A stretch of DNA of 64,000 bases, taken from assembly GCA_965229715.1 (NCBI GenBank), contig CBDDJL010000002.1, positions 2,421,566 through 2,485,565 on the forward strand. Reading direction: 5' to 3'. This stretch comes from JAVJST01 sp965229715 (GTDB taxonomy: Bacteria; Pseudomonadota; Alphaproteobacteria; Rhodospirillales; Casp-alpha2). Each line of letters opens with the position of its first letter. Positions within the stretch are counted from its first letter, which is position 1. Below, one piece after another: positions 43,979 through 52,154 of the stretch. The translations under genes and the position numbers were made by a program. The notes below the pieces were generated by a model. The model was not told the origin of the DNA and did no database searches. It worked only from the letters and a program-made list of their open reading frames with translations.

Positions 43979-44944
43979 ATGTCGCAAGAACGTCACAGCT
44001 CCGCAGCGTCGCGCCGAACCGCAGACCGGCAAGCGCTCGCCCTCCGCCTCGGAGAGCTCTGGGAGCGTACCGGCGACAGCGCGCTGCATCGCCTCGCGAA
44101 CGGGCAGTCGCCGCGCGACGGTGTGTCGGTCGCGACCGATCAGCAATACGAGGACTGGGTCAGCACGAGCCTCATGGACTGCTACAAGACCAGCGGCGAT
44201 CCGCAGGTCTTCGCGCTGCTGTACGAACTCAACCGCGCCTCTTTCCTGCAGGCGATCCAGTCCAAGCTGCGGCGGTCGTTCCACCACATCGACAGCAACG
44301 ATGTGCTGCAGGAGGTGTTCCTCAACATCTACCGCTACCCGCATCGGTTCCACCCGGACCGGGCGGATGCGTTCCGCGGCTGGGGCCACCGCATCGCGCG
44401 CAACACGCTGCTGAAGTTCCTGAAGGGCGCGACGCGCCTGGCGGTGTTCCGCGGCATGGACGAGGACGTCGCGCCGCCGGAGGACCTGCGGTCGCGCCGG
44501 CCCGACCGCGCGGTGAGCGACGCCGAGAGCGCCAAGGTCGTGAACACGGCCTACGTGCTCTACCTGCAGCTCTACCTGCTGCACTTTGGCAAGCTGTCGC
44601 CGCGCGAGCGCCGCGCACTCACACTCGTCGAGGTCGACGGGACGTCGTATCGCGACGCCGCCGCGGACCTCGGCATCCGCCTCGAAAACCTCAAGATGGT
44701 GATCTTCCGCGGCCGGCGGAAGATCTACCGCGGCATGGAGCGCACGCTCGGTGACCTCGCGGCACGCTCGGCAGCGTCCGCGGCTACCGCCGCGTCGTCC
44801 ATCGGCGCGTCGTCCATTGGGGGGCCGTCGCGCCCCGGCCGCGGAGTTTCGCCGCGGAAGGTTGCACCGCCCGCCGGCCATCCTCGTTCGAATGTCGCGA
44901 AATCGCCTCAATCGCCGATCGTCTTCGGCGTTCCGGGTGACTGA
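43979..44944 (+). CDS. Sigma-70 family (ECF-like) RNA polymerase sigma factor
   Basis: 321 residues from the ATG at 43979. Region 2: FLQAIQSKLRRSFHHIDSND then VLQEVFLNIYRYPHRF. Region 4: LSPRERRALTLVEVDGTSYR then DAAADLGIRLENLKMVIFRG. Both N- and C-terminal extensions are present; the C-terminal 70 residues are Ser/Ala/Pro-rich and disordered, longer than in ordinary ECF factors. It is followed after 29 nt by a zinc-finger/TPR protein, the likely regulator. Confidence 0.85.
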   Translation: MSQERHSSAASRRTADRQALALRLGELWERTGDSALHRLANGQSPRDGVSVATDQQYEDWVSTSLMDCYKTSGDPQVFALLYELNRASFLQAIQSKLRRSFHHIDSNDVLQEVFLNIYRYPHRFHPDRADAFRGWGHRIARNTLLKFLKGATRLAVFRGMDEDVAPPEDLRSRRPDRAVSDAESAKVVNTAYVLYLQLYLLHFGKLSPRERRALTLVEVDGTSYRDAAADLGIRLENLKMVIFRGRRKIYRGMERTLGDLAARSAASAATAASSIGASSIGGPSRPGRGVSPRKVAPPAGHPRSNVAKSPQSPIVFGVPGD

Positions 44945-44973
44945 GTCGCGTCCGCCTGCTAGTCCCTGCCAAG

Positions 44974-46158
44974 ATGCCGCCTTTGCCAGCTCTCGATCGC
45001 GAGCACGATCCGTGCATGCAGATCCAGGTGGATCTGTCGGCGATGCTCGACGGTGAGCTCGACGCGCCCTCGGTGCGCCGTGTCATGGTGCATTCGGACG
45101 CGTGCTCGTCGTGCCGTGGGTTCCTGCAGGGCATTCGGAGCCAGGTGCGCATGCACCGCGAACTCGCGCTGGCCAAGCTGGCTGATGGGGCTTTGGCCGC
45201 TGGGGTTCGCGACCGGGTCGGCGGGCCGACCGCAGCCGCCGCGGCGGACAGCGACAGCGACAGCTCGGCAGCCGCGATGCGACTGCGGCAGCAGCTCACG
45301 GACAACCGCGAGAAGCTCTCGAAGATCCTCTACGAGCTCGGTCGTTGCTTCGTTCTCATGGGGCTGTCGCCGGACTTCTCCAAGGAGGTGTCCAAGGAGC
45401 CCGTGCCGATGCCCGATATGGCGCAGCGCGGTCGGCACCTGCTCGACGAGGTCGCGCGTGCGGCCGAGTCCGAGGCGGCGATGGCGGCGAACGATCACGT
45501 CGCGAGTGAGCACCCCGCGAGCGAGCACTCCACGATTGGGCACTCGGCGATTGGGAGCGACGCGGGCGGCGAGTCCGCCGGTCCGGCCGGCGCGCCCTGG
45601 GTCGCGGCCAAGGAGCTGTTCGATGGTCGGTGGTGTTCGGCCTCCGAGGCGCTCGCGAAGGGGCAGCGCCTGCTGACCGAGTGCCTCGCCCTCGACCCCG
45701 ACTCCCACGAGTCCCGCATCTACCTCGGGCTCGTGCACCACGTGCGCGGGCAGCGCACGCTCGCGAAGCAGCAGTTCTCCCAGGTTCTCGCCGGGACGAA
45801 CGAGCCGGTGATGCGTGGCTACGCGCTTCTCAACCTCGGCAACCTGCACCTCGACGAGGGCGATTGCGACGGCGCGGCCGAACTCCTCCTCGAGGTCGTC
45901 GAGTCCGGGGTCGTCGCCGAGCAGCCGCGCCTCGGCATGGCCTACTTCAACCTCGGGCTCGCCTACGGCCTCAAGGGCGAGTTCGACGAGTCGCTGCGCT
46001 GGTTCCAGCGCCTGCACGACGAACTGCCGCACCGGCGCGGCGTCGTGGCGCGGGAGCTGCAACGGCGCAGTCAGTTCCTGCACATCGTCCGGAGCCATCC
46101 CGGGATCCGGGGGCGGTTTGCGGAAACCCTGCCCGTCTGGTTCGCGGAGGCGGGCTAG
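44974..46158 (+). CDS. Zinc-finger anti-sigma-like protein with TPR repeats
   Basis: 394 residues. Near the N-terminus, LSAMLDGELDAPSVRRVMVH followed by SDACSSCRGFL gives the His-x3-Cys-x2-Cys of ZAS anti-sigma domains. No membrane segment follows. Instead there is a helical region, an Ala/Ser/His-rich linker with repeats (ASEH), and C-terminal TPRs (RGYALLNLGNLHLDEGDCDG, LGMAYFNLGLAYGLKGEFDE). It most likely binds the sigma factor encoded just upstream, with TPRs as the sensing or partner surface. Confidence 0.75.
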   Translation: MPPLPALDREHDPCMQIQVDLSAMLDGELDAPSVRRVMVHSDACSSCRGFLQGIRSQVRMHRELALAKLADGALAAGVRDRVGGPTAAAAADSDSDSSAAAMRLRQQLTDNREKLSKILYELGRCFVLMGLSPDFSKEVSKEPVPMPDMAQRGRHLLDEVARAAESEAAMAANDHVASEHPASEHSTIGHSAIGSDAGGESAGPAGAPWVAAKELFDGRWCSASEALAKGQRLLTECLALDPDSHESRIYLGLVHHVRGQRTLAKQQFSQVLAGTNEPVMRGYALLNLGNLHLDEGDCDGAAELLLEVVESGVVAEQPRLGMAYFNLGLAYGLKGEFDESLRWFQRLHDELPHRRGVVARELQRRSQFLHIVRSHPGIRGRFAETLPVWFAEAG

Positions 46159-46281
46159 CCGCCGTAAAGCCCCGTGGGGGCGATGGCCGATGTTCGGTCC
46201 AGCGTCTTTCCCCGCGCGGGCCCTTCCTTCCGGGCGCCCCGACGGTATCCTCTAGACCTTCGCTTCCTCCCCAAACCAGCC

Positions 46282-46725
46282 GTGAAACAATCCCTCCGCT
46301 TCCTGCTCGTGGCGCTCGCTGCGATGTGGCTTGCCGCGCCGACGACTGGCAACGAAGGCGGTGAGAACGCAGGGGGCACCGGGGTCTGGATCCTGCCGGC
46401 GTGCGCGAACGTCGGCACGCCGGGTGTCGGCCCGGCCCTTGGGGCAAGTCGACAGCTGGCCAGCCTCGACCGCGACTTCACGCTGCGCGTGCCGCAATCG
46501 ATGGGCGCCGTGGTGGCGACGGCCTGTGATCCGCTCTCGGGTCTGATCGTGCCGCTGCCGGTCGCGGGCCGCGACGTCTCGCTCAGCAGCACGGTCATCG
46601 CCGGGTTCCGGAACGCGAACGTGCGGCTCGTCGAGATCGTGATCGTGGACGAGACGCTCAAGGGCTACCGCATCCGCCTGCAGATCAGCCACGACGGCAC
46701 GTCGGCGACGCTGACGATCCACTAG
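46282..46725 (+). CDS. Exported hypothetical protein
   Basis: 147 residues from a GTG at 46282, which gives a signal peptide (VKQSLRFLLVALAAMWLAA). The mature part has two Cys (LPACANVG, VATACDPLSG) and beta-strand-like segments. No family recognised. A longer upstream reading is possible but would bury the signal peptide. Confidence 0.5.
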   Translation: MKQSLRFLLVALAAMWLAAPTTGNEGGENAGGTGVWILPACANVGTPGVGPALGASRQLASLDRDFTLRVPQSMGAVVATACDPLSGLIVPLPVAGRDVSLSSTVIAGFRNANVRLVEIVIVDETLKGYRIRLQISHDGTSATLTIH

Positions 46726-46789
46726 ATCCTCTGCGAGTGGGCCCCTGCGAGTGGGCTATGCCAGTGGCGCCCGCTCCATCCGGGCGCCG

Positions 46790-47572
46790 TCACCGCGCGC
46801 GGTGCAGTTCGCCGGCGCGCGCGAGTTCGAGCATCCGGCCCGGCTCGTTCGTGCACATCGCGTCGATTCCGATCCGGGCGCCGCGGCGCATCCCGTCGGC
46901 GTCATCCGTCGTGTAGCTGCAGACGAGCAGCCCGGCGGCGTGAACTCGTGCCACCGTTGCCGCGTCGAGGTCGCGCTCGCGCCAGTGCAGCATGCCGGCG
47001 CCGAGACGCCGTGCTGCGGCAATCGCCTCGGCGTCCAGCCGGGCCGCGAACGGGCCGGGGCCGAGCAGCGCGACGGCGGCTTCGGGGGCGGCCGTCTTCA
47101 CCGCGGCGACGAAACCCCAGTCGAACGACTGCAGGATGCAGCGCGCCAGTTCACCGCGTTGCCGCAAGAGCGTGAGGAACGTCGCGGGGTCGCCGGCCTT
47201 GTGTTCGATCATCGGGATGCCGGGCCGGATCGCCGCCAGCGCTTCGTCGAGGCGCGGAACGACCGCGCCACCGCCGGCGTCGAGCGTGCGCAGCGTTGCC
47301 AGGTCCGTCGCGACGATCGGCCGATCCGGCCCGAGCAGCTGCGCGGCGTTCGTCGTGCGATCGGGCGTCGCGTCGTGGATGCATACGAGCTCGCCGTCCC
47401 GCGTTTCGCGGACGTCGAACTCCTGCATCGCACAACCGAGCGCCGTCGCCGCGGCGAACGCGGGCAGCGTGTTCTCGGGCAGGCGCCCGCTGTCACCGCG
47501 GTGAGCGGTCACGACCGGGCTGGCTGCGGCGAGCGCGCGCAGGCGCTCGAACGGGTTCTCGTTCTCCGGCAT
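46790..47572 (-). CDS. Glycerophosphodiester phosphodiesterase
   Basis: 260 residues from the ATG at 47572. AHRGDSGRLPENTLPAFAAA has the His and Glu-Asn of the GDPD active site; EFDVRETRDGELVCIHDATP has the metal-binding Glu-x-Asp and the second His. IEHKAGDP and QSFDWGFVA follow. It cleaves glycerophosphodiesters to glycerol 3-phosphate and an alcohol. No signal peptide, so it is cytoplasmic. Confidence 0.9.
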   Translation of the reverse strand: MPENENPFERLRALAAASPVVTAHRGDSGRLPENTLPAFAAATALGCAMQEFDVRETRDGELVCIHDATPDRTTNAAQLLGPDRPIVATDLATLRTLDAGGGAVVPRLDEALAAIRPGIPMIEHKAGDPATFLTLLRQRGELARCILQSFDWGFVAAVKTAAPEAAVALLGPGPFAARLDAEAIAAARRLGAGMLHWRERDLDAATVARVHAAGLLVCSYTTDDADGMRRGARIGIDAMCTNEPGRMLELARAGELHRAR

Positions 47573-47596
47573 GAAGGTCGGCTGGCCGATTCCGTT

Positions 47597-47661
47597 CTGA
47601 GCAAGGTTGCCCGCGCGGCGGGCAAACTTGCTCAGGACCTCGCCGAGCGCCTTCGGCGCTC
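47597..47661. repeat. Tandem strong hairpins between divergent genes
   Basis: First hairpin 47597-47635: 18-bp stem with one mismatch around the loop GCG. Second hairpin 47645-47661: 7-bp stem GAGCGCC/GGCGCTC around TTC. They fill the space between the divergent GDPD and membrane-protein genes. They do not share sequence with families F1 or F2. Confidence 0.7.
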
Positions 47662-47713
47662 CGCTTCGGTTCTGAGGGGGAAACCGCCGCGGTGGCCGCT
47701 CTAATGGCCGGCC

Positions 47714-48070
47714 ATGTCCGCTGAGTTCTATCGTATCGCCCACATCGTTGGAGTCCTGATGCTGTTCCTCGGCCTTGGCGCGATGTTCGCCGCGGCCGGC
47801 AAGGACGGCGCCAAGGCGCCCGCGCTGTTTTCGATCCTGCACGGCGTCGGGCTGCTCGTGATGATCGTCGCCGGTATCGGGCAGGCCCACAAGCTCGGCT
47901 ACGGGTGGCCGATGTGGCTGATCCTCAAGATCGGCTGTTGGCTCGTCATCGCGGTGCTGCCCACGCTGGCGAAGAAGAAGATCGTGCCCTGGGGTGTCGC
48001 GTTGCTGTTCGCGCTCGCGCTCGGCGGGACCGCCGTCTGGCTCGCGATCGCCAAGCCGCTCGCCGAATGA
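47714..48070 (+). CDS. Small integral membrane protein
   Basis: 118 residues with four hydrophobic segments (about 8-28, 38-58, 66-84, 90-110). GAMFAAAGKDGAKAP and ILKIGCWLVIAVLPTLAKKK link them. Function unknown. The stop overlaps the start of the aminotransferase by 4 nt (ATGA), so the two are co-translated. Confidence 0.7.
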   Translation: MSAEFYRIAHIVGVLMLFLGLGAMFAAAGKDGAKAPALFSILHGVGLLVMIVAGIGQAHKLGYGWPMWLILKIGCWLVIAVLPTLAKKKIVPWGVALLFALALGGTAVWLAIAKPLAE

Positions 48071-49221
48071 CGATGGGCTTCCGACCGGACGAGGTCCTGC
48101 TGCTCGGGCCGGGCCCGTCGCCGACGAGCCCGGCCGTGCGGGCGGCGCAGGCGATGCCGTTGCTCGGGCACCTCGACCCGACGTTGCTGCCGCTGCTCGA
48201 TCTCGTGCAGGCGCGGCTGCGCACGCTGTTCGGCGTCGACTATCCGCTCACGCTGCCGCTCGCCGGCACGGGTTCGTCGGGCATGGAGGCGATGGTGCAC
48301 AACCTCGTCGCGCCGGGCGAACGCGTCGTCGTCGGCGTGCACGGCGTGTTCGGTGGGCGCTTTGCGGACTCGTGCCGGCGCGTCGGTGCCGAGGTCGTCG
48401 AGGTCACCGCGGAGTTCGGCACGCCGCTCGATCCGGACGCCATCGCGGCGGCGGTCGCGGCCGGGCCGACGAGCCTGCTCGCGGTCGTGCACGCCGAGAC
48501 CAGCACGGGCGTGCTGACCGACCTCGAGCCGATCGCGGCGAGCGCGCGTGAGCACGGTGCGATGTTCGTCGTCGACTGCGTGACGAGCATCGGCGGGCTC
48601 GAACTCGACTTCGGCGCGCTGGGCGTCGACGCGGCGTTCTGCGGCACGCAGAAGTGTCTGTCGTGTCCGCCCGGCCTCGCGCCCGTCACGTTCTCGCCGC
48701 GCGCGGTCGAGCGCGCCGAAGCGCGCGACCGGCCCGCGCCGTTCTACTTCGACCTCAAGCTGCTCAACGGCTACTTCGGCACCGAGCGCGCGTATCACTA
48801 CACCGCGCCCGTCAGCATGATCTACGCGCTCGCCGCGGCGCTCGACGAGGTCTTCGACGAGGGCCTCGCCGCCCGCGCCGAACGTCACCGGCAGGTCTCG
48901 CGGTCACTCCGCGCCGGGCTGTCCGAGCTCGGGCTCGAGCCGCTCGTGCCGGTCGAACACGCGACGCCGATGCTCACGACGGTGCGGTATCCCGATGGCG
49001 TCGATGATGGCGCATTCCGGTCCCACCTGCGCCAGCGTCACGGCATCGAGGTCGGCGGCGGGCTCGGGCCGCTGCAGGGCCGCGCGTTCCGCGTCGGGCT
49101 CATGGGCCACGGCGCCCGGCCGGAGAACGTGCTGCGGGCGCTCGCGGCGTTCGGCGACGCGCTGACCGCGGCCGGGCAACGACCCGATATCGGCAGCGCG
49201 CTCGCGGCGGCGCGACAGTAG
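48067..49221 (+). CDS. Class V aminotransferase (alanine-glyoxylate / serine-glyoxylate type)
   Basis: 384 residues. LLLGPGPSPTSPAVRAA is the usual start of this group. GTGSSGMEAMVHNLV and VDCVTSIGGLELDF are PLP-binding blocks; the Schiff-base Lys is in CGTQKCLSCPPG. It converts glyoxylate and an amino acid to glycine and a keto acid. The stop codon directly touches palindromic element F1b. Confidence 0.88.
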   Translation: MTMGFRPDEVLLLGPGPSPTSPAVRAAQAMPLLGHLDPTLLPLLDLVQARLRTLFGVDYPLTLPLAGTGSSGMEAMVHNLVAPGERVVVGVHGVFGGRFADSCRRVGAEVVEVTAEFGTPLDPDAIAAAVAAGPTSLLAVVHAETSTGVLTDLEPIAASAREHGAMFVVDCVTSIGGLELDFGALGVDAAFCGTQKCLSCPPGLAPVTFSPRAVERAEARDRPAPFYFDLKLLNGYFGTERAYHYTAPVSMIYALAAALDEVFDEGLAARAERHRQVSRSLRAGLSELGLEPLVPVEHATPMLTTVRYPDGVDDGAFRSHLRQRHGIEVGGGLGPLQGRAFRVGLMGHGARPENVLRALAAFGDALTAAGQRPDIGSALAAARQ

Positions 49222-49381
49222 TGGTCCCCGCCAGAGGTTCGGTGCAGATGTCGGCGAGCAATGCGCGATGCTCGCAAGGGGCAGCGCCGCAGGCATATCG
49301 GTGGATATGTGGAGGACGCTGCAACGGCGCGAGCGGCGTGCAGGGCCGGCGACATATGTGGCGAACTTCTGGCGGGGACCA
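49222..49381. repeat. Cloverleaf-like palindromic element, family F1, copy b
   Basis: 20-nt terminal inverted repeats (49222-49241 and 49362-49381, one G-T-type mismatch), then a 6x6 internal loop and a 6-bp second stem (49248-49253 with 49350-49355). Internal hairpins: 49254-49275 (GCGAGCA/TGCTCGC), 49281-49322 (GCAGCG/CGCTGC enclosing CATATC-GGTG-GATATG), and about 49324-49339 (loop CGAG, one mismatch). The fold matches copy a, in the opposite orientation, with most stem sequences changed in pairs and the ATATCGGTGGATAT core unchanged. Confidence 0.85.
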
Positions 49382-49402
49382 GTAGCATCGGACGCCGTGA
49401 CG

Positions 49403-49978
49403 ATGGATTCAGACAAGATGCGCGCGACGTTCGAGGAGAGCATCGCGACCAAGCAGCGGTTCCTCGAGGTGTGCCTGCCGGCGCTCGGGCAGCTCTGCGA
49501 CCTGGCGATCGCGACGCTGCAGCGCGGCGGCAAGATCATGCTCTGCGGCAACGGCGGCAGCTCGTGCGACGCGTCGCACGCCGCGGGCGAGCTCGTCGGC
49601 TGGTTCGAACACAAGGACCGGCGCCCCTACGCTGCGATCGCGCTCGGGCACCAGGTGCCGAGCCTCACGGCGATCGGCAACGACGCGGGGTACGAGCACG
49701 TGTTCGCGCGCGAGGTCGAGGCGATCGGCAAGCCCGGTGATCTGCTCATCGGCATCACGACGTCGGGCGGCAGCAAGAACGTCGTCGCCGCGATGCGGCA
49801 GGCGCGCGCGATGAACATCGATACGGCGCTGCTCTGCGGCGAGAAGCGCGGCGCGGCGACGGAGTTCACCGAGGTCGCGATCCACGTGCCGTCGACCAAC
49901 ACGGCGCGCATCCAGGAGAGCCACCTCGCCTGCGTGCACGTGCTGTGCGCCGCGGTCGAGGACGCGCTGGCCGAGTAG
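49403..49978 (+). CDS. gmhA: Sedoheptulose-7-phosphate isomerase (SIS domain)
   Basis: 191 residues from the ATG at 49403. An in-frame GTG at 49397 and an open frame running back through element F1b are less likely. The SIS core is LCGNGGSSCDASHAAGELVG with ITTSGGSKNVVAA. QESHLACVHVLCAAVE contains the zinc and catalytic His. It makes D-glycero-D-manno-heptose 7-phosphate for heptose-containing glycans. Confidence 0.9.
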   Translation: MDSDKMRATFEESIATKQRFLEVCLPALGQLCDLAIATLQRGGKIMLCGNGGSSCDASHAAGELVGWFEHKDRRPYAAIALGHQVPSLTAIGNDAGYEHVFAREVEAIGKPGDLLIGITTSGGSKNVVAAMRQARAMNIDTALLCGEKRGAATEFTEVAIHVPSTNTARIQESHLACVHVLCAAVEDALAE

Positions 49979-49980
49979 GC

Positions 49981-50766
49981 CTACTTCTTGCCGCCGGCCG
50001 GCTTCGGGTTGGCGGGGCCGGTCTTTGGAATCAGGCTCTCGGGGTTCGGCACGGTCGGCGTCGGCACGCCGTTCTGCTTCGCCTGCTTCGGCGCGGTGCC
50101 CGCCTTCTCCTTGATGCGCCAGCTCGCTCCCCAGATGCCGGTGCGGCCCGGGATCGCCGTCATCGGCCCGTTCGTCAGCGTCGCCTCGAGGCTCAGCTCG
50201 GCGACCTTCTGCAGCAGGCCGCTCGGGATTGGCGCGCGCGGCCTGCCGAGGAAGTCCGCGCTCTCGGCCGGCTGCGTGACGGCCATCGAGCCGTCGGGGA
50301 AGACCGAGTTGGTCCAGCTTCGCAGTCGCGGCAGCAGCGCGTCGAGTTCCGCGATCGGTTCCTCGGATGCGACCGCGATGAACGTCGTGATCGCGGCGAT
50401 GCGCGCGCGACTCGTCCAGTAGATCGCATCCCCGCCGTTCTGCCCGGGCAGCACCGAGCGGCCCTCGGGCAGCGGGTTGGTGAGGTCGGTCTTCAGGCCG
50501 GTCGAGGGGAAGAGCAGGACCGTGCCGTCCTCCTGGCTGTGCGAGAAGACGTAGAGGTAGCGCGGGCTCGGGCAGACGACCGAGAGCCGCAGCGGCGATT
50601 CGGCCGGCAGCGTGTCGTAGTTGGCGCCCTGGACGAAGTCGACGCCGCGCCCGACGCGCCACGTGCACGCCGGCGCCGCACCCGCGGGCTCCGCGGTTTG
50701 CCAGAACAGGATCCCGACCGCGAGCGCGATCAGCGGCAACACGAACATGCGGGGGCGGAGGCGCAT
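49981..50766 (-). CDS. DUF4384-like exported protein
   Basis: 261 residues from the ATG at 50766. The signal or anchor segment is VLPLIALAVGILFWQTA. Residues about 60-105 (LRLSVVCPSPRYLYVFSHSQ, VLLFPS) match DUF4384, a beta domain seen in envelope-stress or kinase-associated proteins. The C-terminus is Lys/Pro-rich. Function unknown. Convergent with gmhA, only 2 nt apart. Confidence 0.65.
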   Translation of the reverse strand: MRLRPRMFVLPLIALAVGILFWQTAEPAGAAPACTWRVGRGVDFVQGANYDTLPAESPLRLSVVCPSPRYLYVFSHSQEDGTVLLFPSTGLKTDLTNPLPEGRSVLPGQNGGDAIYWTSRARIAAITTFIAVASEEPIAELDALLPRLRSWTNSVFPDGSMAVTQPAESADFLGRPRAPIPSGLLQKVAELSLEATLTNGPMTAIPGRTGIWGASWRIKEKAGTAPKQAKQNGVPTPTVPNPESLIPKTGPANPKPAGGKK

Positions 50767-50837
50767 CACGTCACCCTAATCGACCATCCGGGCCGCGACA
50801 CTTGTGCTCCGAGCGATCGGGGGTTCCGATCGGTCCC

Positions 50838-52142
50838 ATGACCGCTCGTCTCGCGCCGTTCGTTCTGCTCCTGACCCTGGGGCAGGTCGCTGCTGATCTG
50901 CCGGGCCAGAGCAAGTCCGAGAAGGGCGACCCGCGGGCGGTCGATCCGCCGGTCACCAGCAAACGGCCGAAGAACTCGCCGTCCGCGCCGCGGTTGTTCG
51001 ACCGCGACGAGCTGCCCGTCGCGGATCCGGCGCCGCTCGCGGTCGAGGCGGCGAACGCGCGGGCCGTCACGGCGCTGCTCGCGCTGCCCGAAGGCGATGG
51101 CGACCAGTGGCCCTACGAAGGCGTCTACCGCGAAGACCGCGGGCAGCTGCCCGTCGGCTACCGCGTCGGCGGCACGGCGATCGTCTGCCTCGGGCTCATC
51201 GCCGCGCCGGGTTACGAGCGCGACACCGAACGGCAGTCCGCGGTCGAGCGCGGGGTCGCGTTCGTGCTGAAGACGCTCGAGGTCGAGCGCATGACGATCG
51301 GTTTCGAGGGCCGCTACGACGTGCGCAACTGGGGCAAGATCTACGCGCTGCAGCTGTTCCTGCACCTGCAGGACCAGGGGCTCGTGCCCGCTGCGCACGC
51401 GGACGGGGTGCGCAGCAAGACCACGTTCCTGGTGCAGTCGCTCGTCGAGTCCGCGATCCCCGAGAGCGGCGGTTGGAACTACTCGCGCCGCGCCGGTTTC
51501 CTGAGCCCGAAGAACCGCGCGTCGACGTTCATGACGCCGGCGGCGCTGCAGGCGTTGTTCCACGCCGAGGCGCGTGGTCACGAGGTGCCGAAGCACGTCG
51601 TCGACCAGGCCCTCGATGCGCTCGAACGGGCGCGCAGTCAGGCCGGCGGCTACGCCTACGGCGCGGGCCCCGGCAACCGCAACGAGGTCCCCGAGGAGAA
51701 GCTGTCGATGATGGACAAGACGCCGGGCGCCGCCGCGCGCGCGGCGCTCTGCGAGACGACGCTGAAGCTCGCCGGTCGCGGCGACGACGCGCGGCTCGAG
51801 CGCGCGGTGCAGAGCTTCTTCGACAACTGGGACGAGCTCGCGGTGCGCAAGAGCCAGCGCGGCACGCACGTGCGGCCCTACGGCATCGCGCCGTACTACT
51901 TCATGTTCGGTCACGTCTACGCCGCGCAGGCGATCGAGCAGATCGAGGACCAGAGGCTGCGGGACGAGCTGCGCGACCGGATGCGCGTCGTGCTCGCGCG
52001 CTCGATCGAACCCGACGGCAGCTGGAACGACCGCCAGTTCCCGCGCTCGGCCGGCTACGGCACCGCGATGGCGATCCTCACGCTCAACATGCCGGAGCTG
52101 CCGAAGCCCGAGCCGTGGCGGGGCGGGGCCGTGATTCGTTAG
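50838..52142 (+). CDS. Squalene-cyclase/prenyltransferase-like alpha-toroid protein
   Basis: 434 residues from the ATG at 50838 with a signal peptide (LAPFVLLLTLGQVAA). Repeated helix-turn units typical of the alpha/alpha-toroid fold: ESGGWNYSRRAGF, RSQAGGYAYGAG, PDGSWNDRQFPRSAGYGTAM. No Asp-rich cyclase motif (DxDD) is seen, so it is probably not a terpene cyclase. Planctomycetes carry many such exported proteins of unknown role. It is related to the fragment at 20610-21002. Confidence 0.75.
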   Translation: MTARLAPFVLLLTLGQVAADLPGQSKSEKGDPRAVDPPVTSKRPKNSPSAPRLFDRDELPVADPAPLAVEAANARAVTALLALPEGDGDQWPYEGVYREDRGQLPVGYRVGGTAIVCLGLIAAPGYERDTERQSAVERGVAFVLKTLEVERMTIGFEGRYDVRNWGKIYALQLFLHLQDQGLVPAAHADGVRSKTTFLVQSLVESAIPESGGWNYSRRAGFLSPKNRASTFMTPAALQALFHAEARGHEVPKHVVDQALDALERARSQAGGYAYGAGPGNRNEVPEEKLSMMDKTPGAAARAALCETTLKLAGRGDDARLERAVQSFFDNWDELAVRKSQRGTHVRPYGIAPYYFMFGHVYAAQAIEQIEDQRLRDELRDRMRVVLARSIEPDGSWNDRQFPRSAGYGTAMAILTLNMPELPKPEPWRGGAVIR

Positions 52143-52154
52143 TCTCGCTGTCGG

